A stretch of DNA of 64,000 nucleotides from assembly GCA_951394405.1 (NCBI GenBank), contig OX596334.1, positions 4,712,001-4,776,000 on the forward strand, given 5' to 3'. This stretch comes from Coprinellus micaceus (lineage: Eukaryota; Basidiomycota; Agaricomycetes; Agaricales; Psathyrellaceae). How positions within the stretch are numbered: the first letter of the stretch is position 1; every line of letters starts with the position of its first letter. Under the pieces are notes generated by a model that searched no databases, was not told the DNA's origin, and was given only the letters and a program-made list of their open reading frames with translations. Made by a program: the position numbers and the translations under genes. Shown here piece after piece: positions 38,403 through 49,300 of the stretch.

Positions 38403-38999
38403 TGTTACGCTGCGCTTCACATGACTTGTAATATGCCATATATTTTTATCTTTTGTCGAGGACTTATTCTTTTTCTTTCGGCTAACTCTTTTGTATTATT
38501 ATTTGTGTTTTGGTTAAAGTAGTTGACTTTTGCTGATTTGTTATGACGTTTATTGAGTCACTTTATTTATGACTCATATTCGACTCATACTTAGTTTGTT
38601 CCAACTAAGTATGACTTGTCTTTGATTGTAATCGACTCATTAGTTATAGTGACTCATATTGTTATCGACTCATAGCGACTAGTATCCATGGGTATATAAA
38701 CCCTATAGATTAGACCCATGTACTTTAGCTTGTTATACTTTCCCCCCGTTATCGAATAGTGCCTTGTGCCAAAATCCAAAGACAACTAAGAGCAAGCCAA
38801 TTAAGCCAATAAGACAACGACCAACGCCTAAGTCCAAGCGAGCTATCGTCAACATAGTTCTTGGTAGTATCAGATACAACGATCGTCAACATCGTACTCG
38901 ATACCTAAGTTAAGTAATCATTGCATCATTGACCATTGACCTGCCCAGAGTCGACCAATTGTCGGACACTTGTCCAACTCCCTCATCGAGGTCGTAACA
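38403..38999 (+). repeat. Gypsy 5' LTR
   Basis: The LTR is 597 bp, with perfect 6-bp inverted ends. U3 carries six TGASTCA-like or CGACTCAT words at 38554-38673 and a TATATAA box at 38693-38699. Transcription probably starts near 38727. Confidence 0.95.
38554..38700 (+). promoter_or_regulatory. Gypsy promoter with bZIP/Gcn4-like site cluster
   Basis: Within 120 bp upstream of the TATA box are TGAGTCA (38554), a perfect ATGACTCAT (38569-38577), CGACTCAT (38581, 38633, 38666) and TGACTCAT (38650). ATGACTCAT is the consensus for Gcn4-type bZIP factors. The same cluster is present in the 3' LTR. Regulation by such a factor is inferred. Confidence 0.55.
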
Positions 39000-39001
39000 G
39001 A

Positions 39002-39011
39002 ATAACAAGCT
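39002..39011 (+). promoter_or_regulatory. Gypsy self-priming primer-binding site
   Basis: ATAACAAGCT lies two bases after the 5' LTR. It is the exact reverse complement of AGCTTGTTAT at 38727-38736, which begins 34 bases after the start of the TATA box, the expected RNA 5' end. No tRNA-type TGG site is present. This arrangement is that of Tf1/sushi elements, whose mRNA 5' end folds back to prime reverse transcription. Confidence 0.7.
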
Positions 39012-40816
39012 CCACTATTACGTTGCCCTCATCAACGAGCGTAACAACGGCTCGCCCAACACGTCTGCCCCAGGTTCTCCGGAAACTACTTCTACAACTT
39101 CGTCTAATCAAGAACTCTCCTGCATCGACCACGTCCACGCTTTCGACTACATCAATAAAGCTGACACTTCATTTGACGATTCGTCTCAAAAAGGAGGGGC
39201 CGTCTGGTACCGTTGCTACTATCAACCGTGTCCACATAGACTCGATAACCCAATTGAAGATCAGCAACTAGACGCAGGATCTAGACCAGTAACTGAAAAA
39301 GACGAACACAACGAAAAAGTTGTTACCAAATCAAAGGAGAAACATCAAGCATACGAGAAGCAACACCAGGCAACTCGTGACAGATACAGAATAATCGAAG
39401 AAGAAGCAAGACTCGCCGCTACAAAGGAATTCAACCAAAAGCAAAAGGTTGAGAAGCTTAAAGAAGCCGAAGAACAGATTAAAAGGGATCTAGAAGAAGC
39501 CAGATTAGCCGAGGAAGAAGCACGGAAACTCGAAGAAGATCGAGAACAAGCAGAACAGGAACTTAAAACCAAATGCGAATTCGAAGCAGAACTCGCTAGA
39601 AAGCTTCTAGAAGAACAAGCATCTTCCAAAGGAAAAGGAAGAGCAACCAAGCCTTACACCCACCCAACATCCAAGAAAGGATCCAGAACTAACACGCCAG
39701 GAGGATCAAAGAAGTCATTTGAACCACCACAACAGATTCAAAGACAAGAATCTATCAAAGAATTAAAGGAAACCGAATCTCCACCTAAGATCAAACTCGA
39801 AGACGAAGACGTCGACATGGTTGACTCCACTTCCATCAATGTCACCAGCACTAACTCCAAAGCCAAAGTAAACGTCAAGAATTACAATGGAGATCGAAAT
39901 GATTTTCTCACATTCAAAGACTCTCTTTCTCTTTTCTTCGACTATTACGAAGAACAATACAAAGACAAAGATAGGAAGAAAGTCATCTTTGTATTATCCA
40001 AACTCACTGATGGAGAAGCCGAAGTATGGAGGAAGCTATACATGGATTCAGAGGAATACAAAACCGACAAGTACAAAGACTTTTGGGATAAATTCGAGAA
40101 GAACTTCAGGAAGAAGTACGTACAAGATGACGCTCTGTACTACTTAAAGAATAAGAAGCAAGACAAAGAAAGCGCCCAGACTTTCATTACCAACTGGAGA
40201 CAAATTGCTGCCGCAGCAAACTTCTCCCTTGTCAACAACGACCGAGTCGCACTAGACTACCTAAAAGGCGTACTCAAACCGGCAATAGTTGATAAAATGA
40301 AGTCTTATTTGGATGAACCCGAAACTTTTGAAGATTGGGTGGAGAAGGCCATCCTTTCTGATGGAAAATGGAGAAGAGAGAAGGAACAACGAATGGGACT
40401 ATCAAGACCATTCGCATCGCAAGGATTCAGGCCAAACCCTGGAAGACAAGCCGCCAAATGCCATGGATGTCGACGCGATTACCACGGAAGAAAGAAGGGA
40501 ACTTCTAAACAAGAAGGCATGCTTCAACTGCCGAAAGGAAGGTCACTTCGTGAGAGATTGTCGTTCCCCAAGGAGAAATCAAGGATATCCACCACGGTAC
40601 GGATCTCAATCAGGAAATTATGTACCGAGACAACGGCAACCCCCAAATGACCAGAACAACCGACAAGTATCTACACTTTCCACCAAGAAAGTTCCTATTC
40701 AAGAAGCAGCAGTCAACATTCATTCCCTTCTATGTCAATATACGGGAGAAGAAGAAAGGGAAATCTTCGCCAAATTCCAGGAACTTTCCATTGGAAAGAT
40801 GGAGGATTTTCAGTGA
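39003..40816 (+). pseudogene. Gypsy Gag, coiled-coil N-terminus, frameshifted before zinc knuckle
   Basis: A frame is open from just after the LTR through a charged coiled-coil segment (about 39300-39640, many E/K/R heptad-like runs) into the capsid-like region after MVDSTSINV (first in-frame ATG at 39817). That frame continues to 40650, but the expected nucleocapsid part lies in the next frame (AMDVDAITTEERREL, then the CCHC knuckle CFNCRKEGHFVRDC), ending at 40816. The switch falls near 40444-40460, where removing one base would join the two. It may be a disabling indel or a programmed shift. No ATG occurs in frame over the first 270 codons, so the true start is unclear: lost, non-AUG or spliced. 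Confidence 0.75.
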
Positions 40817-43800
40817 AGGAGGAAAACTCGACTATCTCTCCATCGCTGTGCATCCGATCCATGCTGATAGCCGAAATAAGAAACCAAAGCATGCACATTC
40901 CCATCACGATCATTCACGACGACCGAACTATTATTACTCAAGGTTTTATTGACTGCGGAGCAGGAGGAAAATTTATTGATGAAAAATTCGCCCAAAGAAA
41001 TCAACTGCCCATCACTAAGCTTCGATATCCCCTCGAAGCAAAGAATGTTGATGGAACACCCAACAAATATGGAACAATTACCCATTATGTACGACTACCT
41101 CTCACGATCGACAAGAAAACGAAGAAACACCAGCTTTTAATTTGCGGCTTGGGAAAACAGACGCTAATTTTAGGTTTCCCATGGCTTCAAGACGAAAACC
41201 CCATGATCGATTGGAAACTCGGAACTCTCACTTGGCGGGATACCGAGATTAACGCCATTCCAATCGAAATTCCAAAAATCGAAAACGACACTAGTATCAA
41301 TATCGTTGACACTGATACTGAAATAGAAATCGAAGTCTACTTCTACGATGAAGACGTAGAAGAAGAATACACCCACGTTCATATCGCAAGAACCACACTA
41401 TCACGCAAACTCATCCTCCCCAAATACTCCGAACTTCCCGATGAATTTGATGAGTTTGACGACTTCGATGATGAAATCGAAGAGAAAACCGAAGCAGAAA
41501 TCAAGGCCAAACTACCGGAAGCATACCATGAATTTTTCGACGTGTTTAGCAAGAAAAACGCCGATAAATTCCCAGCCAGCACGAAGTATGATCATGCGAT
41601 CAACGTTAAAGACACCTTCGACCCAAGAAGGATGAAACCATACATACTTTCGCCAGACCAGGAAAAGGAGGTTAAAGACTTCCTTAAAGAAAACCTAAAA
41701 TTAGGACGTATTCGACCATCGCGATCCCCAATGGGGTCACCAGTATTTTTTGTGAAAAAGAAAAACGGAAAACTTTGACTTTGTCAGGACTACCGATACC
41801 TCAACGAACACACGATATCAGATGCCTACCCCATTCCCAGAATAGATGATCTTTTAAAAAGATTCCAGAAGGCGAAATACTTTTTTAAGATTGACTTGAA
41901 ATGGGGATACAACAACGTCCGAATCAAGAAAGGAGACGAATGGAAGGCAGCTTTTATGAGTCAAGGTGGACTGTTTGAACCCACAGTCATGTTCTTTGGC
42001 CTAAAGAACTCACCACCTACCTTCCAACGACTTATGGATGACGTCATTCACGAACACGACGAAATCGAAGAACCACCCAAAATGGAATTAACTAAAACGA
42101 ATAATGTCAGAGATATTGTTCATGCGCACGAAGAGTTAGAAGAAGCACCATGGGTAGAAGTATACATGGATGATGTATTAGGAGCAGGAGAAACCAAGGA
42201 ACAATGCCGAAAAGAAGCCAAACGTACATTGGCTAAACTTAGGAAAGCAGGACTACCAGCCAATATCGACAAATGCGCCTTCGAAGTAGAAGAAGTGGAT
42301 TTCCTAGGATTTATCATCGGACATGGGAAAATCCGCATGGATCCAGACAAGATCAAAGGACTAACTGAATGGCCAGTTCCCACCAAACTGAAAGAACTCC
42401 GATCATTTTTAGGCTTTGGAAACTTCTATCGAAGGTTCATCAAAAACTATTCAAAAATAGCTGTACCATTACACGCTTTACAAGGAAAGGACGTTCCATT
42501 CATTTGGTCTGATGAATGCAACACTGCCTTCAACACCCTCAAGGAGAAGTTCACATCATACCCTGTTTTACATCTCCCGGATCCGGATAAACCCTATCAA
42601 ATTGAAGCAGACGCTTCTAAACACGCCTCAGGAGCCGTTCTAACTCAACTAGACGAAAATGGAGCAAGACACCCGATATGTTTTATGTCCAAAACATTTG
42701 ATAGCGCCCAAAGAAACTACGAAATATACGACAGGGAACTACTTGCCATAATCCGAGCATTAGAAGAATGGCGACCATTCATTCAAGGTTCACCTTTCAC
42801 AACCACGGTATATTCTGACCATCAGAACCTTACCTATTGGAGAAACCCACAACGACTTAGCCCTAGACAAGCAAGGGCATGTCTCACGCTGTCAAAATAC
42901 GACTTCGAATTGAAACATCAAGCTGGGACTAAGATGTTCCAATCAGACGCTCTATCAAGAAGACCGGATCTATGTCAAGACGATGAAGACCCAAAAGAAG
43001 TCACCATGCTTCCAGAAAACTTATTTGTGAATTTGATTGACACCGCTCTTCAAGAACAAATTCTCAACTCCGACAAAATGGAACAAGAAGCAACGGACGC
43101 TCTGAGACTCATTCTAGAAGAAGGTCCCACTGACCTCCAGAATGACTTGGAAGACTGGACCGTTGAAACCAAAGACGATAAACATATGCTATTTCGCAAA
43201 GGAAAAGCTTATGTTCCCGAAGATATCGAACTAAGACGCAAGATAGTAAAATTACATCACGACGCAGCAACAATCGGACACCCTGGAGAATTAGGAACAT
43301 TCAACGCCGTCAGAGAACATTATTGGTGGCCAGGAATGAGAAAATTCGTCAAAGCATACGTCAAGGGATGTGCCGAATGCCAACAATTCAAAATCAACCG
43401 ACAACCAGTAAAACCGACGCTACTTCCCATCGTCGGCCCCGAGTCAAATCGGCCATTTACCCAGCTATCAATAGACTTTATCACCGATCTACCAACATCA
43501 AAGGGATATGACTCAATCATGGTCGTGGTAGACCATGGGCTTACAAAGGGGATAATTTTAGAACCCTGCAACAAAACTATTACAGCAAAACAAACAGCTG
43601 ACGCATTTATCTGCCGCGTTTTTACCGATTACGGCCTACCGGATAAACTTATTTCCGATCGAGGCCCTCAATTCGCCGCCAAAACCTTTCGAGACCTTCT
43701 AGAAAAGCTAAAAATAGACTCTTCGTTATCAACCGCCTTTCATCCGCAAACCGATGGAGGTACCGAACGAGTCAACCAAGAGATAGAAGCATATCTTTCC

Positions 43801-44511
43801 ATCTATTGTTCTGCGAACCCGTCAACTTGGAGTCAAGCTCTACCAATATTGCAGTTCGTTCACAACTCTAGAAGACATGCGGATAGAACACACACCCCAT
43901 TTGAATTGATCATGGGTACACAACCTCGTGCCCTACCGGAAGCATTTGACAAAACCAACTTCCCTGCGAATGAAGAACGATTCAAAGACCTTCAGAAGTC
44001 AAGAAATGAAGCCTTATCCGCTCATGAACTCGCACGAAGTCGCATGATAGAACGAACATCTAGAACATGGAAACCCTTCAAAGTCAACGACGAAGTATGG
44101 CTTGAAGCAAAGAACTTGAAGCTTCATTACCGATCAAAGAAGATGCAACCCAAACGTCTGGGACCATTCAAAGTGATAGAGATCATAGGGTCTAGGGCAT
44201 ACCGTCTAGAACTTCCTAACCAATGGAAGATTCACAACGTCTTTCATATCTCGCTTCTATCACCTTTCAAGACCACCGATACCCACGGCCCATCATATCC
44301 GCAGCCACCACCTGACGTTATCAATGGAGAAGAAGAGTATGAGGTGGAAGGAATCATCAATCACCGAGTCAAACGCAATGGAGAAAAAGAATTTCTCATC
44401 AAGTACCTCGGGTACGATGAGAATGAGTCAAAGTGGCTAAGGGAAGATGAACTAGGAAACTGCCAAGAAATTCTGGATGAGTATAAAGAGGACAACGGTC
44501 TGTCACTCTAA
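40732..44511 (+). pseudogene. Gypsy Pol: protease, RT, RNase H, integrase, chromodomain
   Basis: Pol is in a different frame from the end of Gag and overlaps it. The protease region has FIDCGAGGKFID and LGFPWLQDENP. One in-frame TGA (41776-41778) falls in the RT finger region, between KNGKL and LCQDYRYLNEH; the frame continues past it, and CGA is the likely ancestral codon. RT has VYMDDVLGA preceded by an unusual insert. RNase H has IEADASKHASGAVL. Integrase has an HHCC finger (GHPGELGTF...CAECQQF), LSIDFITDLP and FHPQTDGGTERVNQE. The chromodomain (EYEVEGIINHRVKR, FLIKYLGYDENESKWL) closes the protein. Such chromodomains typically direct integration to histone H3K9-methylated chromatin. It is probably inactive unless the TGA is read through. 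Confidence 0.92.
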
Positions 44512-44591
44512 ACTTCAGCCAGTTCATCCTGTCTACCCCACTCTACCACCCAAAGCCAATCCCTTTCCACAACATCTTTTCATTTCTCAAA

Positions 44592-45524
44592 ATGTTCAAT
44601 TCTACCTCTACCACTGCCAACAACACCGCATCCGACAACGTCGCCTACGTTGTTGGGGGGATCGTTATCCCTCCCATCAACGAAAACGACTTCCCTATAC
44701 TTCAACGCCCCATTCCTGTCCCCGACTATGGCTACGCCGTTGCCAAAGACGTAGTCATGCTCCCCAAACGCGCTTTCCCCACCGACTTCGACAACGTCGA
44801 CCTCAGGACCGCATTCACACCCGCCGAAATATACGTCGCAGAGGCGAAGATCAGGGAGATGAAGACGGTGGAGGATCTCATCAAGCAAACCGGACCAACG
44901 GGAGTCCTTTTCGGTGCAGCCAAGTTCAACAACCCCGACATCCATTGGGGGCGATTTCTGGAGGATATCGAGAAGGCGGAGATGTGGGCGGAGGAGTTGA
45001 AGGATATCAGGAAGGAGGCCGAATCATTCCCCAATCCGCCAAGGAAATTTTTAGAATACCTCGACATGAAGGACAAGTGCGCCAAAGCCCGAAAGGGTTC
45101 CCTCGTCTCCGTCATCGAAACCAGCATGGACGAAATTCGCCACGCCGTCCGCCGCGCTCACCTCTGCCTCCGCAACTACGACTACCGAAACTTGACCTTC
45201 GGGCCGGTCAAGTACTTCAACGTCGATAAAGAAGGAAAGGCCCGCCGCAAGAATTCCACTTGCACCACCTGCCACGAAAAGGGACACTGGCAAGTCGATC
45301 ACACCCACTGGACTTGTCTTCATTGCAAGAAGACCTCCCCCGGCCACTACCCTTTCGACTGCCCTCAGAAACCCAAACTCCCTCGCCGTTCCAACCGCCT
45401 TCGTCAACGCAACAACAAGAACAAAAACAAGAAGAACGTCGAGGTCGACACCGAGTGGATGGTTGACTCAGGCTGGAACGACGACGAAACCTGGGGAATC
45501 AACTACCCCAACAATTCCATTTAA
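44592..45524 (+). CDS. Gypsy extra ORF in env position, zinc-knuckle protein
   Basis: The ORF is intact, 310 aa, with its ATG 81 bases after the pol stop and its end 32 bases before the 3' LTR. It has no signal peptide or membrane segment, so it is not an envelope. The N-terminal half is acidic/neutral (VVGGIVIPPINENDFP, VPDYGYAVAKDVVMLP). Residues around 225-260 hold two Cys/His clusters: CTTCHEKGHWQVDH, then CLHCKKTSPGHYPFDC. A basic Arg/Asn/Lys-rich stretch and an acidic Trp-containing end follow. It resembles a second nucleocapsid-like RNA/DNA-binding protein. I do not recognise the family. It could be an accessory factor of the element or a captured host gene. Confidence 0.8.
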   Translation: MFNSTSTTANNTASDNVAYVVGGIVIPPINENDFPILQRPIPVPDYGYAVAKDVVMLPKRAFPTDFDNVDLRTAFTPAEIYVAEAKIREMKTVEDLIKQTGPTGVLFGAAKFNNPDIHWGRFLEDIEKAEMWAEELKDIRKEAESFPNPPRKFLEYLDMKDKCAKARKGSLVSVIETSMDEIRHAVRRAHLCLRNYDYRNLTFGPVKYFNVDKEGKARRKNSTCTTCHEKGHWQVDHTHWTCLHCKKTSPGHYPFDCPQKPKLPRRSNRLRQRNNKNKNKKNVEVDTEWMVDSGWNDDETWGINYPNNSI

Positions 45525-45555
45525 ATCAGGGTTTCAAAGTTTGTGAGGGGGGTAA

Positions 45556-45978
45556 TGTTACGCTGCGCTTCACATGACTTGTAATATGCCATATATTTTT
45601 ATCTTTTGTCGAGGACTTATTCTTTTTCTTTCGGCTAACTCTTTTGTATTATTATTTGTGTTTTGGTTAAAGTAGTTGACTTTTGCTGACTTGTTATGAC
45701 GTTTATTGAGTCACTTTATTTATGACTCATATTCGACTCATACTTAGTTTGTTCCAACTAAGTATGACTTGTCTTTGATTGTAATCGACTCATTAGTTAT
45801 AGTGACTCATATTGTTATCGACTCATAGCGACTAGTATCCATGGGTATATAAACCCTATAGATTAGACCCATGTACTTTAGCTTGTTATACTTTTCCCCC
45901 GTTATCGAATAGTGCCTTGTGCCAAAATCCAAAGACAACTAAGAGCAAGCCAATTAAGCCAATAAGACAACGACCAAC
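45556..45978 (+). repeat. Gypsy 3' LTR, first part
   Basis: These are the first 423 bp of the 3' LTR, preceded by the purine tract GTGAGGGGGGTAA. Two mismatches to the 5' LTR fall in this part. It ends with the CCAAC target of copia copy 2. Confidence 0.95.
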
Positions 45979-46361
45979 TGTAGAACGATGCAAGTATGAC
46001 CCACTGTAAGTGGGGAGAGTTCGATGTTAGATTGGAAGTAAGTAGGGTATACAAGATACGCACCTGTAAGTGGGGAGAGTTCGATGGGGACTCACCCACT
46101 TACAGTGTGGACTATATACTGTGGAGAACAATAGATAACCTATATGCGGAACAATAGGAAAGAACAATAGACGTTCCATAAGTAGAGAACAATAGCAGTG
46201 AATGGAGATAAGGTGGAGATAAGAGAACAATAAGTGCGAGTATAATGGGAATAATACAAGGTGGTTGTTGTTCTCTGTAGAACAATAGAAGATAAGTAAA
46301 ACGTTTGAAATAGAGGTATTCTTTGTAGAGATAGAGTTGACATGAGCATTGTCTTCCAACA
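45979..46361 (-). repeat. Copia copy 2, 3' LTR
   Basis: The LTR is 383 bp on the minus strand and abuts the gypsy LTR at the CCAAC duplication. It differs from the 5' LTR of the same element at 8 positions. Confidence 0.95.
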
Positions 46362-46388
46362 CACCCCCTCAATGTAATGTCTCTGTAT

Positions 46389-49300
46389 TTACTCGAGTCC
46401 AAGAGCAAGTCGATGACGTTCAACGGCAGGTTTGGGTAAAGGTTTAGTAAATATATTGGCGATCATATTGGTAGTAGATAAAAAGTGAACAGTAATGTCG
46501 CCTCGCTTGATAGCATCCCGAATCCAATGCATCTTTATATCGATGTGCTTCATTCGGCTATGGAGTTCTGGGTTCCGGAGAACCTTGAGTGCGGATTGGT
46601 TGTCGACCATGAGTGGTGAGGGAGTAGAGACGTCGTGACCAAGTTCCTTCAGGAGTGTGCGCATCCAGATGATGTCCCTTCCAGCGCTCGACACAGAGAC
46701 GTACTCTGCCTCTGTTGAGGAGTCTGCCACTGTCGATTGCTTCTTTGCCGACCAACTAACTGCTCCTGATCCCATTTTAATGACAAATCCAGATGTGGAT
46801 CGTCGCGTGTCAAGGCACCCAGCATGATCTGCGTCGCTGTATGCTTGGAAGAGTTCCGAAGACATCTTGCTACCATTGTTACGATAGGTGAGCTTCAGAT
46901 CTTTGGTTCCCTTGAGGTATTGGAATAGGTGCTTGACTGCTTTCCAATGCATAGGTCCGGGGTTGGAGTTGTATTGGGCCAGTTTGGCAACAGCGTAGGC
47001 GATGTCAGGGCGTGTCGCAATCATAAGGTATATCAGGGCGCCGATGGCATTCATGTATGGGACGTTCTTCATCATCTCATCGTCAGCCTTGTTTGGAATG
47101 TACTTGGTGAGGGTAGCACCGCTTCCTGGATCCATTGGAGTTCCTACTGGGTAGCAGTCCTCCATCTTGAATCGCGCAAGCATGTTGAGGATGTATTGGG
47201 TCTGGGATAGGCGCATGACTCGGTTCTCGCGGTCGTAGTCAACCTTGATTCCAAGCAGGTACGAGGTGGGTCCGAGATCCTTGATCTTGAAGACCTTGGC
47301 AAGGGAGTCCTTGAGCCATTGGATCTTCTCCTGGCTTTTCGAGGTTATGGTGATGTCGTCAACGAAGACTGGTACAACAATGCGGGTCCCATCCATCTCC
47401 CAGACATAGATAGCTGGGTCAGATTTTATTTGGGTGAATCCGATGGCTTCAAGCTCTGATGCTAGCTTTTGGTACCATAGTCGTCCGCTCTGTTTCAAGC
47501 CATATAAACCCTTCTTCAGCCGGCACACCCATCTCCGTCCCTTTGCGTCTGGATTCTTGATCTCAAACCCTGGCGCTTGCTCCATGTAGACTTCGTATTG
47601 CTCCTCGATTGTTCCGTTGAGGTAGGCATTGTCGACGTCAATGGTCTCGATGAAGTGTCCTTCCATGGCGGCTTGGGCGAAGATCGCGCGAATTGATGTG
47701 AGACGAGATGCAGGTGCCCATGTCTGATCGTAGTCTACTCCAGGCATTTGGGAGTATCCCTTGGCGACAAGTCGAGCCTTGTAGCGGTCAATTGTGCCAT
47801 CTGCCTTTCGTTTGATGAGGAAGACCCATCGTGATCCGACAACCTTTCGTCCCTCTGGTAGTTCGACTAGTTCCCAAGTGCCATTGGTGGTTAGAGCGTC
47901 AATCTCAACCTGTGCTGCGGTCTGCCAGTGTTCACCATCTGGTCCTGCGAAGGCTTCCCAGTGTGTCCGAGGCGCATCTCCTGGACGGCGTGTAGCCGCT
48001 CCTAGTGCTTTATCCTGTGCCATGTAGAATGCCATTTCCATGCCTTGGTCAAGAGTCAGGGTCTCTTCCAGGGGGACGTGGTATAGACTGATGAGAGAAT
48101 CAAGTATACTGGTGGCACGTAGTGCATCTTCCATGTCTACAGGTTCGTCGTCAAGGTCAAAGTCCTCAGCTGCAATGGGTTGTACAGGTTCGTCGTCTTC
48201 ATCGTCGTCTTCATCCTCATCCTCATCCTCTGTTTCGGGTAGCTGATTGTTTCTCTGTGCACCCCCTCGATCTGCTACCTGTTCACCCCCTTCACGCCTG
48301 GCCACTGGAATTGTACCGCATCTCCCTTTTCCACTCGCGAGTTGGTAGTCCTTGACGGTCGTTGCCGTTTTCCGTACGGGCCGGGAGCTTTGTGCTACTA
48401 GCGGTGGAGCTTTTGGAACTTTCGCCTTGCGAGGGATTGATTCGCGAGGGGGAGGGGGAGGTGGCCGGGTGCGTTTCTGGGCAGGTGCTGGAGGTGCGAC
48501 TGGTGCTGGAGGAGGTAGTTCTGGGAACATGGGTCCATCCTCAGCTGGTGCAGGGAGCCCTGGGAACAAGGCAGGTATTGGTAGCAGCTGTTTTGTTGAG
48601 GGAGTAGATGAGGGATCCCTTTTTGTAGGAGTAGGTGGAATTGACGGATGGACAGACGGTTGCTGTGTGGCTGGCGTCTTAGGCTCAGTTTTAGGAGGTC
48701 GCTCGGGAGTCCGAGGTGCTGCTTGGTCTCCATCGTCATCATTGTCGCTCTCGTCTGATCCATCATCTGGATGGTCATGGGGAGGCGGTGGTGGCGCGAT
48801 GGGAGCATGAGGTGGTGCAAGAGGTGGATTCTCCGGTTCGAGATTGGCATCTGGCCAGATGTCCCTAATGCCTATAGGCGTGTATGCCTGTTCGTTCCCT
48901 ACGGTCGAGAGACCAGGGAAGGTGCCTTCAGCGAAGATAACATCCCGGGATATGGTGATCTTCTTCGTTACTGGATTGTAGCATTTCCAGCCTTTGTAGC
49001 CTGGTTCAAAGCCGATAAAGACACAAGGCTCCGTGTGTGACTGGAGGTTCTTGCGGTCCTTGCGCGATACATGGACGTATACGCGGCAGCCAAATACTCG
49101 GTGCATGGACAGATCGGGCTTTGCTTTATGCCAGACTTCATAGGAGGTAGTATTCGATAATGTGGAGGATGGGGTCGCATTCAGGATGTCTGTGTAATAG
49201 AGTACAGCTGCACCCCAGAACATCATGGGAAGGCGTGCTTGGTTGAGCATGGCAATGACCCCTTCAGTTAGTGTGCGATTGAGTCGTTCGCTGACACCGT

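Noticed and set aside
44592..45524. The extra gypsy ORF as a viral envelope gene
   Set aside because: It has no signal peptide, no membrane segment and no furin-like site. The zinc-knuckle motifs point to nucleic-acid binding instead.
48352..48810. Gly-rich frame opposite copia copy 2 (also 35205-35663 in copy 1)
   Set aside because: It is the antisense of the proline/Asp-rich integrase spacer. The composition follows from the sense strand.
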